Shown: positions 1 through 5,137 of the stretch, piece by piece | Layout of the letters: each line of letters opens with the position of its first letter | Position numbering within the stretch: the first letter of the stretch is position 1 | Source of the DNA: CAYHWW01 sp964360145 | GTDB lineage: Bacteria; Bdellovibrionota; UBA1018; CAYHWW01 | Length of the DNA: 5,137 nt | Direction: 5' to 3' | NCBI GenBank assembly: GCA_964360145.1 | Contig: CAYHWW010000221.1 | Coordinates: 1-5,137, forward strand | Translations under genes and position numbers: made by a program | The notes under the pieces: model-generated | Databases searched by the model: none | The model's input: only the letters and a program-made list of their open reading frames with translations | What the model was told of the DNA's origin: nothing

Positions 1-127
1 GTGGGTCACCCCCGTTTTGGTGGGGCCCCGGGCAAATATGCCGCCCTTCTCCCCGGCAACCAAAAAAATCCGTGGGTTCCCGGCGTATCAACTGATCATT
101 GGGACTTCATTCAAACAGCGCTACACC
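1..127. other. Non-coding region downstream of the protease gene
   Basis: This stretch lies beyond the stop codon of the leftward protease gene and shows no convincing gene. A short rightward reading frame that starts at base 1 has no recognisable domain and continues into the protease gene on the opposite strand, so I do not call it. The region contains an A-tract at 62-68 with a GC-rich imperfect stem beside it (listed separately as a possible terminator). It also holds GC-rich inverted segments near 8-32 (CACC and GGTG around CCCGTTTT, then GGGGCCCC), which could belong to a terminator of a gene left of the window. Confidence 0.5.
62..83 (-). terminator. Possible rho-independent terminator of the leftward operon
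   Basis: Read on the minus strand, the sequence CCGGGAACCCACGG (plus positions 83 to 70) can fold into a five-pair GC stem with one bulged A and a three-base loop. It is followed by one A and then seven T (68 to 62). It lies about 45 bases after the stop codon of the protease gene, a suitable place for the end of the operon. The stem is short and bulged, so the call is tentative. Confidence 0.4.
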
Positions 128-1495
128 TTACAAATACCACCAACCCATGTCACTGCATGCGGCCCTGCGGATATGGGCGCTGACGGCAGGAGTATGCATG
201 AGACAACGCAGAGTATCTGCGCCCAAGGGATGCTGACCGTCCCGTGCTCCGGTGCAAACACGGTCGAGGAACCGCCGATCCGCCGGCATGGACAGCAAAG
301 CCATGACCTCCGCATAGGTTTCTTCCAAGTAAGATCGAGGACAGCCCCCGCCGCAGAGGACATGGGGCGGGAAGCGGGTTCTTTCAGCGGCGTAGGCCGT
401 CTGCTCCAGGCACTGGATACTTTCGTTATTCAAGCCCACGCTGGCGAAGAGCTCACGGTATGTGCGCCGTGCGACTTCATTGAGAGCGCAACCGATGGAG
501 CTGTCACCTTCTACATACCTCCCAAAGTAATCCCAAAAAGCCTGGGCTTCTTCCGCGCTGCGACGAGCCATGATTTGGCGGCGCACATGGCTGCAGGCAT
601 GGCCCAATTCATGGGCCAGAACATACTCCCAGCTCTCATCAGAGTATTTAAAGTCATAAGGGCTCAATCGGATGTAGCCGGAGCGCACTGGGAACGTGGC
701 GGGAGCTTGGGGCAAAACACGTCGAGAATGGTACTCAGCGCCATACCAAGCGCCCAGCTCCAGATCATGAGCGGAGTCTACGCCGTGGTAACTTGCCGTT
801 TGGCACTGATCCCGAGCCGTAGGGTCCGTGGGAGGTTGGCACCACTCAAACCTCGTCGCGGCAACCGCTTCACGACACAATTCGTCACCGGCGCAGCAGC
901 GCTGGGATTCGCTCTGCCGGAGCTCCCGCAGACGGCCCTCTACCTGCACCTGGCGTTCACGGCGCAATGGCGCAGTCACCGTGCCGCGAACCGGTGGGAC
1001 ATAGCGGGGGTCATAGCGGTTCAAGATCAAGGCCACGGCCTCTGGTGGACGACATAAGTCTGATTGTTGCTTCCAGTAGGAATTATAATTGGCAGGCATC
1101 AGCACGGGGTCCATCCCCATGAGCTGGTCTTGCACGCCGCGCATGACGTAAATACTGCACACGGGCCACCATTCACCGAGCTCCCTGTGCGCTGGAAGTA
1201 CCCGTATGGGAATGTGCATGAGCGCCCGCAAACGTGCGGGGATGTCCGCTGCCATGATCTCCTCGCAGCGGGGCCCGCTCATGAAATAATCCTGCCAGGA
1301 CAGCGGCTCCTGAAGATCCGGGCGATGGCAGCCGCGGGCCGCGTCGTCCAAGGCGTGCAGCACGCGCTCCACCCCCGCCACATCGGGAGAACTCACCTCA
1401 GTCCGTGCACGAGGCCCATCGTGGGCCGTGGCCCAGGGCGCCGCTGCCAGCAGCAGCAAAAATCTAAGCCGCTTCGCCATACTTCGTGGGGTCAT
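128..1495 (-). CDS. Secreted cysteine-rich HExxH putative zinc metalloprotease
   Basis: A 455-residue protein with an N-terminal signal peptide: Arg/Lys at residues 4-11, hydrophobic RFLLLLAAAPWA, and likely cleavage after ATA near residue 24. It is probably exported to the periplasm or beyond. The motif HELGH at 295-299 is the zinc-binding and catalytic signature of many metallopeptidases. A candidate third ligand is Glu392 in EETYAE (391-396), which fits the gluzincin pattern ExxA(D/E). Glu348 in RELFAS is an alternative. There are 17 cysteines, including a CC pair at 200-201 and CGGGC at 381-385, suggesting several disulphides in an oxidising compartment. I do not recognise a named family, and the substrate is unknown. 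The gene is last in a leftward operon and overlaps the end of the CpaF gene. The start at 1495 has GGAG four bases upstream; an ATG at 1480 would also leave a signal peptide. The protease call rests on the motif plus export. Overall identity as a gene is secure. Confidence 0.8.
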   Translation of the reverse strand: MTPRSMAKRLRFLLLLAAAPWATAHDGPRARTEVSSPDVAGVERVLHALDDAARGCHRPDLQEPLSWQDYFMSGPRCEEIMAADIPARLRALMHIPIRVLPAHRELGEWWPVCSIYVMRGVQDQLMGMDPVLMPANYNSYWKQQSDLCRPPEAVALILNRYDPRYVPPVRGTVTAPLRRERQVQVEGRLRELRQSESQRCCAGDELCREAVAATRFEWCQPPTDPTARDQCQTASYHGVDSAHDLELGAWYGAEYHSRRVLPQAPATFPVRSGYIRLSPYDFKYSDESWEYVLAHELGHACSHVRRQIMARRSAEEAQAFWDYFGRYVEGDSSIGCALNEVARRTYRELFASVGLNNESIQCLEQTAYAAERTRFPPHVLCGGGCPRSYLEETYAEVMALLSMPADRRFLDRVCTGARDGQHPLGADTLRCLMHTPAVSAHIRRAACSDMGWWYL

Positions 1496-2594
1496 ACCAC
1501 TCCGGTGGCGTGAACTTCTCTTTGGGGAACGGCAACCGATTCATTTCAATCTCGTGATAGAAACTCGGGATATAACCCGTGGGGATCATCTCGCCCACGA
1601 TGTGACCGTCGGGGGTTTTGCCTCGCTGCACGAAGCGGTAAATGTCCCGGGTCTGATAGCGATCCTTCTCGTCGAGGTCCGGCACCACTTCGGCGATGTT
1701 CGTCACCTTACGTGAACCGTCGTGCATGCGCTTGATCTGCACCACGATGTGCACGGCGCCGCAGATCTGGCGACGAATGGCAGCCACGGGCACGTTGGTG
1801 GCCCCCATCATCACAAGGGTTTCCAGCCGCACCAAGGCTTCCACCGGGGAGTTGGCATGGGTGGTGCCCATGCTGCCGCCATGGCCCGTGGACATGGCCT
1901 GAATGAGGTCGAGGGCCTCGGGCCCGCGGACCTCGCCGACGATGATGCGGTCGGGGCGCAGTCGGAGGGCGGACCTGATGAGGTCGCGGATGGTAACCGC
2001 GCCTTTGCCCTGCTCGTCGGGGTGCTTGGTTTCAAAATACACCACGTGATCCGTTTTGATCTTGAGCTCGCTGGAATCCTCGATGATGAGCAAGCGCTGG
2101 GCGGGGGGGATGCGCCCACCGATGACGTTCAAGAGCGTGGTTTTGCCGCTGCCCGTGCCGCCGCTGATGACCATGTTTTTGGCGAGGTAGACGCAGACGT
2201 CGATGAAGCGCGCCGCCTCTTTGCTGATGGAGCCGCGGTTGATCAAATCCACGAAGGAGGGCACGCCTTTGGAGAATTTACGGATGGAGAGCGTCGTGCC
2301 TTTGCGGGAACAGGGCGGGATGACGGCGGCCACCCGACTGCCATCCGGTAAGCGAGCATCGAGGGTGGGATTTTCTTCATCGATGCGACGCCCCACGAAC
2401 TGGGCGATGTTGCGGACCGCGGCCAGCAGCGCCTGTTCATCGTTGAACTTGGCATCCACGCGCTCTAACAAACCCTTGCGCTCCACAAAAATTTCGTTGG
2501 CGCCGTTCACCAGCACCTCGGAGACGGAGTCGTCATCCAAGTAGGCCTTGATGGGGCCGAGGAAGGTCTCAATGGCGTCTTGAAATACACCCAT
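1464..2594 (-). CDS. cpaF: CpaF/TadA-family secretion ATPase
   Basis: A 376-residue cytoplasmic ATPase of the type II/IV secretion superfamily. Homologues form hexamers at the inner membrane and drive Tad/Flp pilus assembly, and sometimes retraction. The family landmarks appear in order: an N-terminal segment with SVSEVLVNGANEIFVER (23-39), Walker A GGTGSGKT (145-152, Lys151), the Asp box IIEDSSEL (170-177), the Walker B-like RIIVGEVRG (216-224, Glu221), and the His box STGHGGSMGTTHA (235-247). All catalytic positions look intact. At 376 residues it is shorter than CpaF proteins with a long N-terminal extension, because it starts almost directly at the N-terminal core domain. It ends in a Pro/Tyr/Lys-rich tail (about 350-376). 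The start at 2594 has GAGGGA nine bases upstream. It is the middle gene of the leftward operon, 21 bases after the cupredoxin-like gene and overlapping the protease gene. No other Tad component lies in the window, which is unusual. The family assignment is very secure; the machine it powers is unknown. Confidence 0.96.
   Translation of the reverse strand: MGVFQDAIETFLGPIKAYLDDDSVSEVLVNGANEIFVERKGLLERVDAKFNDEQALLAAVRNIAQFVGRRIDEENPTLDARLPDGSRVAAVIPPCSRKGTTLSIRKFSKGVPSFVDLINRGSISKEAARFIDVCVYLAKNMVISGGTGSGKTTLLNVIGGRIPPAQRLLIIEDSSELKIKTDHVVYFETKHPDEQGKGAVTIRDLIRSALRLRPDRIIVGEVRGPEALDLIQAMSTGHGGSMGTTHANSPVEALVRLETLVMMGATNVPVAAIRRQICGAVHIVVQIKRMHDGSRKVTNIAEVVPDLDEKDRYQTRDIYRFVQRGKTPDGHIVGEMIPTGYIPSFYHEIEMNRLPFPKEKFTPPEWYDPTKYGEAA
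1500..1503 (-). promoter_or_regulatory. Ribosome binding site of the protease gene
   Basis: The minus-strand sequence GGAG lies four bases before the ATG at 1495, inside the end of the CpaF coding region. The alternative ATG at 1480 has only a weak CGAAG-like sequence in front. This favours the upstream start, giving a 32-base overlap with the CpaF gene and probable translational coupling. Confidence 0.45.
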
Positions 2595-2603
2595 GGGTCG
2601 TCG

Positions 2604-2615
2604 TCCCTCGGAGGG
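2604..2615 (-). promoter_or_regulatory. Shine-Dalgarno of cpaF inside a small inverted repeat
   Basis: In the mRNA, the stop codon TAA of the preceding gene is followed at once by CCCTC-C-GAGGG (plus 2615-2605) and then A (2604). The right arm, GAGGGA, is the ribosome binding site of cpaF, nine bases before its ATG. The left arm is perfectly complementary to GAGGG. Folding would need a few central bases left unpaired and could mask the site until ribosomes finishing the upstream gene open it, which would couple translation of the two genes. The repeat is seen directly; the regulatory role is inference. Confidence 0.5.
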
Positions 2616-3539
2616 TTAGGGCGTTGCGCTCACGGAAGCAGGTGCCCGCACGGTCATCTTGCCCTCGATGGCGCCCACGGGGCAGTAGTAGCGGAACTCG
2701 CCGGAGCGCTCAGGGAGGAAACGCACTTCCTCCACATTGCCGGGGTTGATGCCCTTACGCACGGCAAAGGCGTCCACCATGAAGCAGCTCGTGGTGCGAC
2801 TCGACGTCGTCAAATACACGCGCACGGGAATGCCCTGGGTTACGAAAATACGTTCAGGGAAAAAACCATGGTCAGAGACAATGACACTGACCTCTTGGAT
2901 GCCACGGGCCCGGGAAGCGGACATGCGGGGTTCTTCATTACTGTCATTGGCTGCCACGGGGATGCGGGCCTCGGCGGTGGCGCCGTAGGATTCGCGAACG
3001 GGGATGGGGCTCGTTTCAACCGCTCTCCCCTCAGTGCGAGCCTGAGGAGCCAGTGTGGATTCAGCGGCGGCCTGTTCCCGGCGGGCAGAGGCCCAGGCCT
3101 GGCTTTCAGCTGCGTCGGGCCTGTTCCCGTGGGATTCCACCTTCAATTCAGTGGCGGGTTTAAAGGAATGGGGGGCCGCGGGCACGGGGATGGCGCTGGC
3201 GGGAGCGCGGCTCGTGCCTTTGCCTGAGCGTAGGTACTCCGCACCGTCGATCTGCTCGTATTCATCTTCGCCGAACACGGCTACTTTGTGGCGAGCAGCT
3301 TCTTCCGGGCGCGTGAAGCGCACCTCGTGACGGAGATCATCGGATGCGGGGCCGCGACTGCCCCAGCTCCGTCGGCCATCATCTTCGCCATCACTGCCGC
3401 GACCATCGTAGACTTCTTCTTCTTGGGCCATCTCGTCAAAGTCCCGCTCAGCGGCACTGGCTTGTACCGCCCGCATGAGACAGAAGAGCCCCAAAAATAA
3501 GGCCAAAGCACTCATCTTCCGTGATTTAAAGGTAGTCAT
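2616..3539 (-). CDS. Secreted protein with disordered arm and cupredoxin-like domain
   Basis: A 307-residue exported protein, numbered from the ATG at 3539. Residues 1-30 form a signal peptide (Lys/Arg near 5-8, hydrophobic SALALFLGLF, cleavage near QASA-A); Cys20 is not in a lipobox. Residues about 33-56 are strongly acidic (Asp/Glu-rich with DFDEMAQEEE), and residues up to about 210 are Ala/Pro/Glu/Arg-rich and look disordered. Residues about 215-297 resemble the EfeO/COX2-like cupredoxin fold: an opening strand SVIV, then FFPERIFVTQGIPVRVYL, a middle strand with TSCFMVDAF, PGNVEEVRFLPERSGEFRYY, and a final CPVGAIEGKMTV. In the closing loop the usual C-x2-H-x2-M copper motif reads CPVGAIE, so His and Met are replaced while Cys286 stays; Cys252 lies in the middle strand. 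It may therefore be non-metal-binding or atypical. It is the first gene of the operon with cpaF. An ATG at 3587 is in frame but would place 16 residues before the signal peptide and lacks a good ribosome site. The exact function is unknown. Confidence 0.82.
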   Translation of the reverse strand: MTTFKSRKMSALALFLGLFCLMRAVQASAAERDFDEMAQEEEVYDGRGSDGEDDGRRSWGSRGPASDDLRHEVRFTRPEEAARHKVAVFGEDEYEQIDGAEYLRSGKGTSRAPASAIPVPAAPHSFKPATELKVESHGNRPDAAESQAWASARREQAAAESTLAPQARTEGRAVETSPIPVRESYGATAEARIPVAANDSNEEPRMSASRARGIQEVSVIVSDHGFFPERIFVTQGIPVRVYLTTSSRTTSCFMVDAFAVRKGINPGNVEEVRFLPERSGEFRYYCPVGAIEGKMTVRAPASVSATP

Positions 3540-3549
3540 GAAGGCAATA

Positions 3550-3556
3550 CTCCCTA
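3550..3556 (-). promoter_or_regulatory. Ribosome binding site deciding the start at 3539
   Basis: The minus-strand sequence TAGGGAG (plus 3556-3550) lies ten bases before the ATG at 3539. The in-frame ATG at 3587 has no comparable purine-rich sequence. Together with the signal-peptide position, this supports 3539 as the true start of the cupredoxin-like protein. Confidence 0.55.
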
Positions 3557-3643
3557 GCCCCCGTTTCGGCGGATAAGGATGTGTCATTAAGGGCGCAGGT
3601 TCGACCTAGGCATAAATTGCATGGCGGGGAGCCCCACGCCGCG

Positions 3644-3654
3644 GATAGACTATC
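3644..3654. repeat. Short palindrome just before the DUF4105 gene
   Basis: GATAG-A-CTATC is a perfect five-base inverted repeat around one base, ending four bases before the ATG at 3659. It could be an operator half-site pair or affect translation initiation, but it is short enough to arise by chance. Confidence 0.3.
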
Positions 3655-3658
3655 GCCC

Positions 3659-5137
3659 ATGCTCCCATGGGTCCTCGCCCTGATCACCGCCGTGTCCTCG
3701 GCCTTCGCCGCGGATTTATCCACGGACGAACAATGGCTGAACCTCCTCCACTACCGGCAGACGGCGTTCCGGGGGTTGCGTTCCCAAGCGGACGGCAACG
3801 AATTCTTTCTTTCACCAAAGGGCCGCCACAACGCCGCAGCCGAGCTCGAAGCCACGGTGCATGCGCTGCTAACGCCTCCTCACGAGGGCCACGCCCGTTG
3901 TCGCTTCCCCGCCCGGGAACTTTTTCTCACCCGCCACATCCCAGACCTTGCGGCGAAACTCCCCGCCGTCTCCTGCCCGGAATGGGAACGGTTCCGCAGA
4001 CACCTCCCCATCAAAGACGTGGCCCTCGTCTTCTCATCCTTCTACGTGAACAACCCCTCGTCAGCCTTTGGCCACACGCTGCTGAAGTTCGGGCACGCCG
4101 CCCCCGGCGACCGCACCCACAGCGAGCTCCTCGACCAAGGCGTGAACTACGCCGCCAACGCCACGACGAACAACGCTCTTCTCTACGCCATGCTGGGCCT
4201 CTTCGGCGGCTTCGAGGGCCGCCTCACCACGGTGCCGTATTTCTATAAGGTCAGGGAATACAACGACGCCGAGTCCCGTGACCTCTGGACCTACCACCTC
4301 ACCCTCAGCGACGATGAAAAAGAAATCCTGCGGGCCCACCTCTGGGAACTGGGCCAAACACATTTTGATTACTGGTACCTCTCTGAAAACTGCAGCTACC
4401 ACATGCTCTCCGCCCTCGACGCCGCGGCCCCCCGGCTCCACCTCCAGGATCGCCTGCCCTCCTGGGTGATCCCGTCCGACACGGTGAAACTCGTCAACGA
4501 CACCCCGGGCCTCGTGGCCGCCACGTCGTACCGGGCCTCGGTGGCCACGCGCTACACCGCCATCGAGGGGCGACTGACGAAGGGGGAAGCCGCCCTTGCG
4601 CGAAAGCTCATCACCAGTGACGTCGCATGCGACAGCGCGGAAGTGCGGGCCTTGTCAGAGGAGCGCCGGGCCCTGGTGCTGGACACCGCCCTCGATGGCA
4701 TCGCCTTCCGCTCCCCCGGTGAATCACTGAAAGGGGAAACCCCGTCTGGCAAACAAAGCACGATCTGCGTTCGCATGCGGGCACGCGTGACCGCCCCCGT
4801 GACGCCGGACCCCACGCCCCCTCCAGGCTCCGCGCCCCAAACGGGCCATCGCTCAGTGCGTGCGGCGTTGGGCGGCGGTCATGGCAGCGCGGTGGGCGCC
4901 TTCACCGAAGTGGGCCTGCGCTTTGCCCTTCACGACATGCTGGACCCGCCGGAGGGCTACCCCGCCGGTAGCCAAATCGAGTTCCTCCACGGTCGCATCC
5001 GCCTCAATACGGATGAGTATCAGAAGCGGGCGCCCTTCCGCCGCATCGTGGAAGCTGAGGAACTCACCCTGTTCCGCGTCGCCTCCTACGCACCGGTGCG
5101 CTTCCCCCGCTATCCCTTCTCTTGGCGAGCGGAGCTG
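3659..5137 (+). CDS. DUF4105 (Lnb N-terminal periplasmic domain) protein, 3' end cut by window
   Basis: An uninterrupted frame of 493 codons from the ATG at 3659 to the last base, with no stop, so the C-terminus is missing. Residues 1-18 are a signal peptide (VLALITAVSSAFA, cleavage near Ala17/Ala18), though it lacks a basic start. The mature part matches the DUF4105 pattern: WLNLLHY (26-32), NEFFLSP (47-53) then ELEAT (62-66), CRFPAR (81-86), NNPSSAFGHTLLKF (131-144) with the conserved His139, GVNYAA (161-166), a Gly-rich segment LFGGFEG (181-187), and SENCSYHML (242-250) with Cys245 at the family's conserved Asn-Cys position. A Pro-rich linker (383-393) leads to a C-terminal part with SVRAALGGGHG, HDMLDPPEGY (425-434) and a final SW (488-489), which in relatives precedes an outer-membrane beta-barrel. 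His before Asn-Cys resembles a permuted papain-like hydrolase; the activity is inferred. The ribosome site is weak. A TTG at 3617 is an alternative start that would add Arg before the signal core. It is divergent from the cpaF operon. Confidence 0.9.
   Translation, partial: MLPWVLALITAVSSAFAADLSTDEQWLNLLHYRQTAFRGLRSQADGNEFFLSPKGRHNAAAELEATVHALLTPPHEGHARCRFPARELFLTRHIPDLAAKLPAVSCPEWERFRRHLPIKDVALVFSSFYVNNPSSAFGHTLLKFGHAAPGDRTHSELLDQGVNYAANATTNNALLYAMLGLFGGFEGRLTTVPYFYKVREYNDAESRDLWTYHLTLSDDEKEILRAHLWELGQTHFDYWYLSENCSYHMLSALDAAAPRLHLQDRLPSWVIPSDTVKLVNDTPGLVAATSYRASVATRYTAIEGRLTKGEAALARKLITSDVACDSAEVRALSEERRALVLDTALDGIAFRSPGESLKGETPSGKQSTICVRMRARVTAPVTPDPTPPPGSAPQTGHRSVRAALGGGHGSAVGAFTEVGLRFALHDMLDPPEGYPAGSQIEFLHGRIRLNTDEYQKRAPFRRIVEAEELTLFRVASYAPVRFPRYPFSWRAEL

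Larger units (their letters stand above)
3540..3658. promoter_or_regulatory. Divergent intergenic region with promoters for both directions
   Basis: These 119 bases separate the leftward operon from the rightward DUF4105 gene, so promoters for both must lie here or just inside the genes. The region includes the most AT-rich patch nearby (TAAATT at 3613-3618, a 4/6 match to a -10 box), but no -35 box at good spacing on either strand. I see no clear sigma-70, sigma-54 or sigma-28 promoter. A small palindrome at 3644-3654 is listed separately. The call rests on gene layout rather than on recognised boxes. Confidence 0.5.

Noticed and set aside
17..1057. A 346-codon rightward open frame opposite the protease gene
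   Set aside because: Its translation has no signal or domain and is Arg/Ala/Pro-rich like an antisense shadow in GC-rich DNA, while the minus strand here encodes a signal peptide and HELGH.
1722..2351. A 209-codon rightward frame opposite cpaF
   Set aside because: It lies antisense to the Walker A, Walker B and His boxes of a clear ATPase; its His/Asp/Gly/Ala-rich translation is a shadow.
2580..3227. A 215-codon rightward frame opposite the cupredoxin-like gene
   Set aside because: Gly/His-rich, no domain, antisense to a gene with a signal peptide and a recognisable fold.
3569..3576. GCGGATAA resembling the -10 of a flagellar sigma-28 promoter
   Set aside because: It matches seven of eight bases of GCCGATAA but has no matching -35 element at the correct distance.
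3540..3587. N-terminal extension of the cupredoxin-like protein from the ATG at 3587
   Set aside because: It would put 16 residues ahead of a normal signal peptide and lacks a good ribosome site, whereas 3539 has TAGGGAG upstream.
3626..3635. GGGGAGCCCC as a hairpin or terminator between the divergent genes
   Set aside because: The loop would be only two bases and no T-run follows, and a terminator is not expected between divergent genes.
3667..4248. A 193-codon rightward frame starting near the DUF4105 start
   Set aside because: Arg/Pro-rich shadow in another frame; the frame from 3659 gives conserved DUF4105 motifs and stays open to the window end.
4061..4441. A 126-codon leftward frame inside the DUF4105 gene
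   Set aside because: Val/Gly/Glu-rich antisense shadow over the conserved His and Asn-Cys motifs.

Overview
The window is GC-rich bacterial DNA carrying four protein genes and no RNA genes, insertion sequences or CRISPR arrays that I can see. Three of the four products have Sec-type signal peptides. One of these carries an Lnb/DUF4105 N-terminal domain followed by a sequence of the kind that precedes an outer-membrane beta-barrel, so the host is Gram-negative. A CpaF-type ATPase together with a periplasmic cupredoxin-fold protein, a cysteine-rich HExxH protein and a DUF4105 protein suggests Bdellovibrionota or a related former deltaproteobacterium. That placement is inference and is not proven by the window.

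Layout. Positions 1-127 are non-coding and hold a possible terminator for the leftward genes. Positions 128-3539 are a leftward (minus-strand) cluster in the transcription order: cupredoxin-fold secreted protein (3539-2616), CpaF/TadA-type secretion ATPase (2594-1464), cysteine-rich secreted HExxH protein (1495-128). The first two genes are 21 bases apart and the last two overlap, so they are very likely one operon. Positions 3540-3658 are a 119-base divergent intergenic region. From 3659 a rightward gene for a DUF4105 (Lnb N-terminal periplasmic domain) protein runs open to the right edge and is cut there.

How they may work together. CpaF normally powers a Tad/Flp pilus or a related type II/IV machine from the cytoplasmic face, in an operon with membrane platform proteins (TadB/TadC) and a secretin. 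None of those partners is in this operon, which begins at the divergent promoter region and appears to end after the protease gene. The ATPase is instead flanked by two exported proteins: a cupredoxin-like domain that lacks the usual copper-binding His and Met, carried on a long disordered arm, and a putative zinc protease with 17 cysteines. This three-gene unit is the most interesting item here. The ATPase could serve a Tad system encoded elsewhere, or this could be a separate small envelope system. The sequence alone cannot decide between these.
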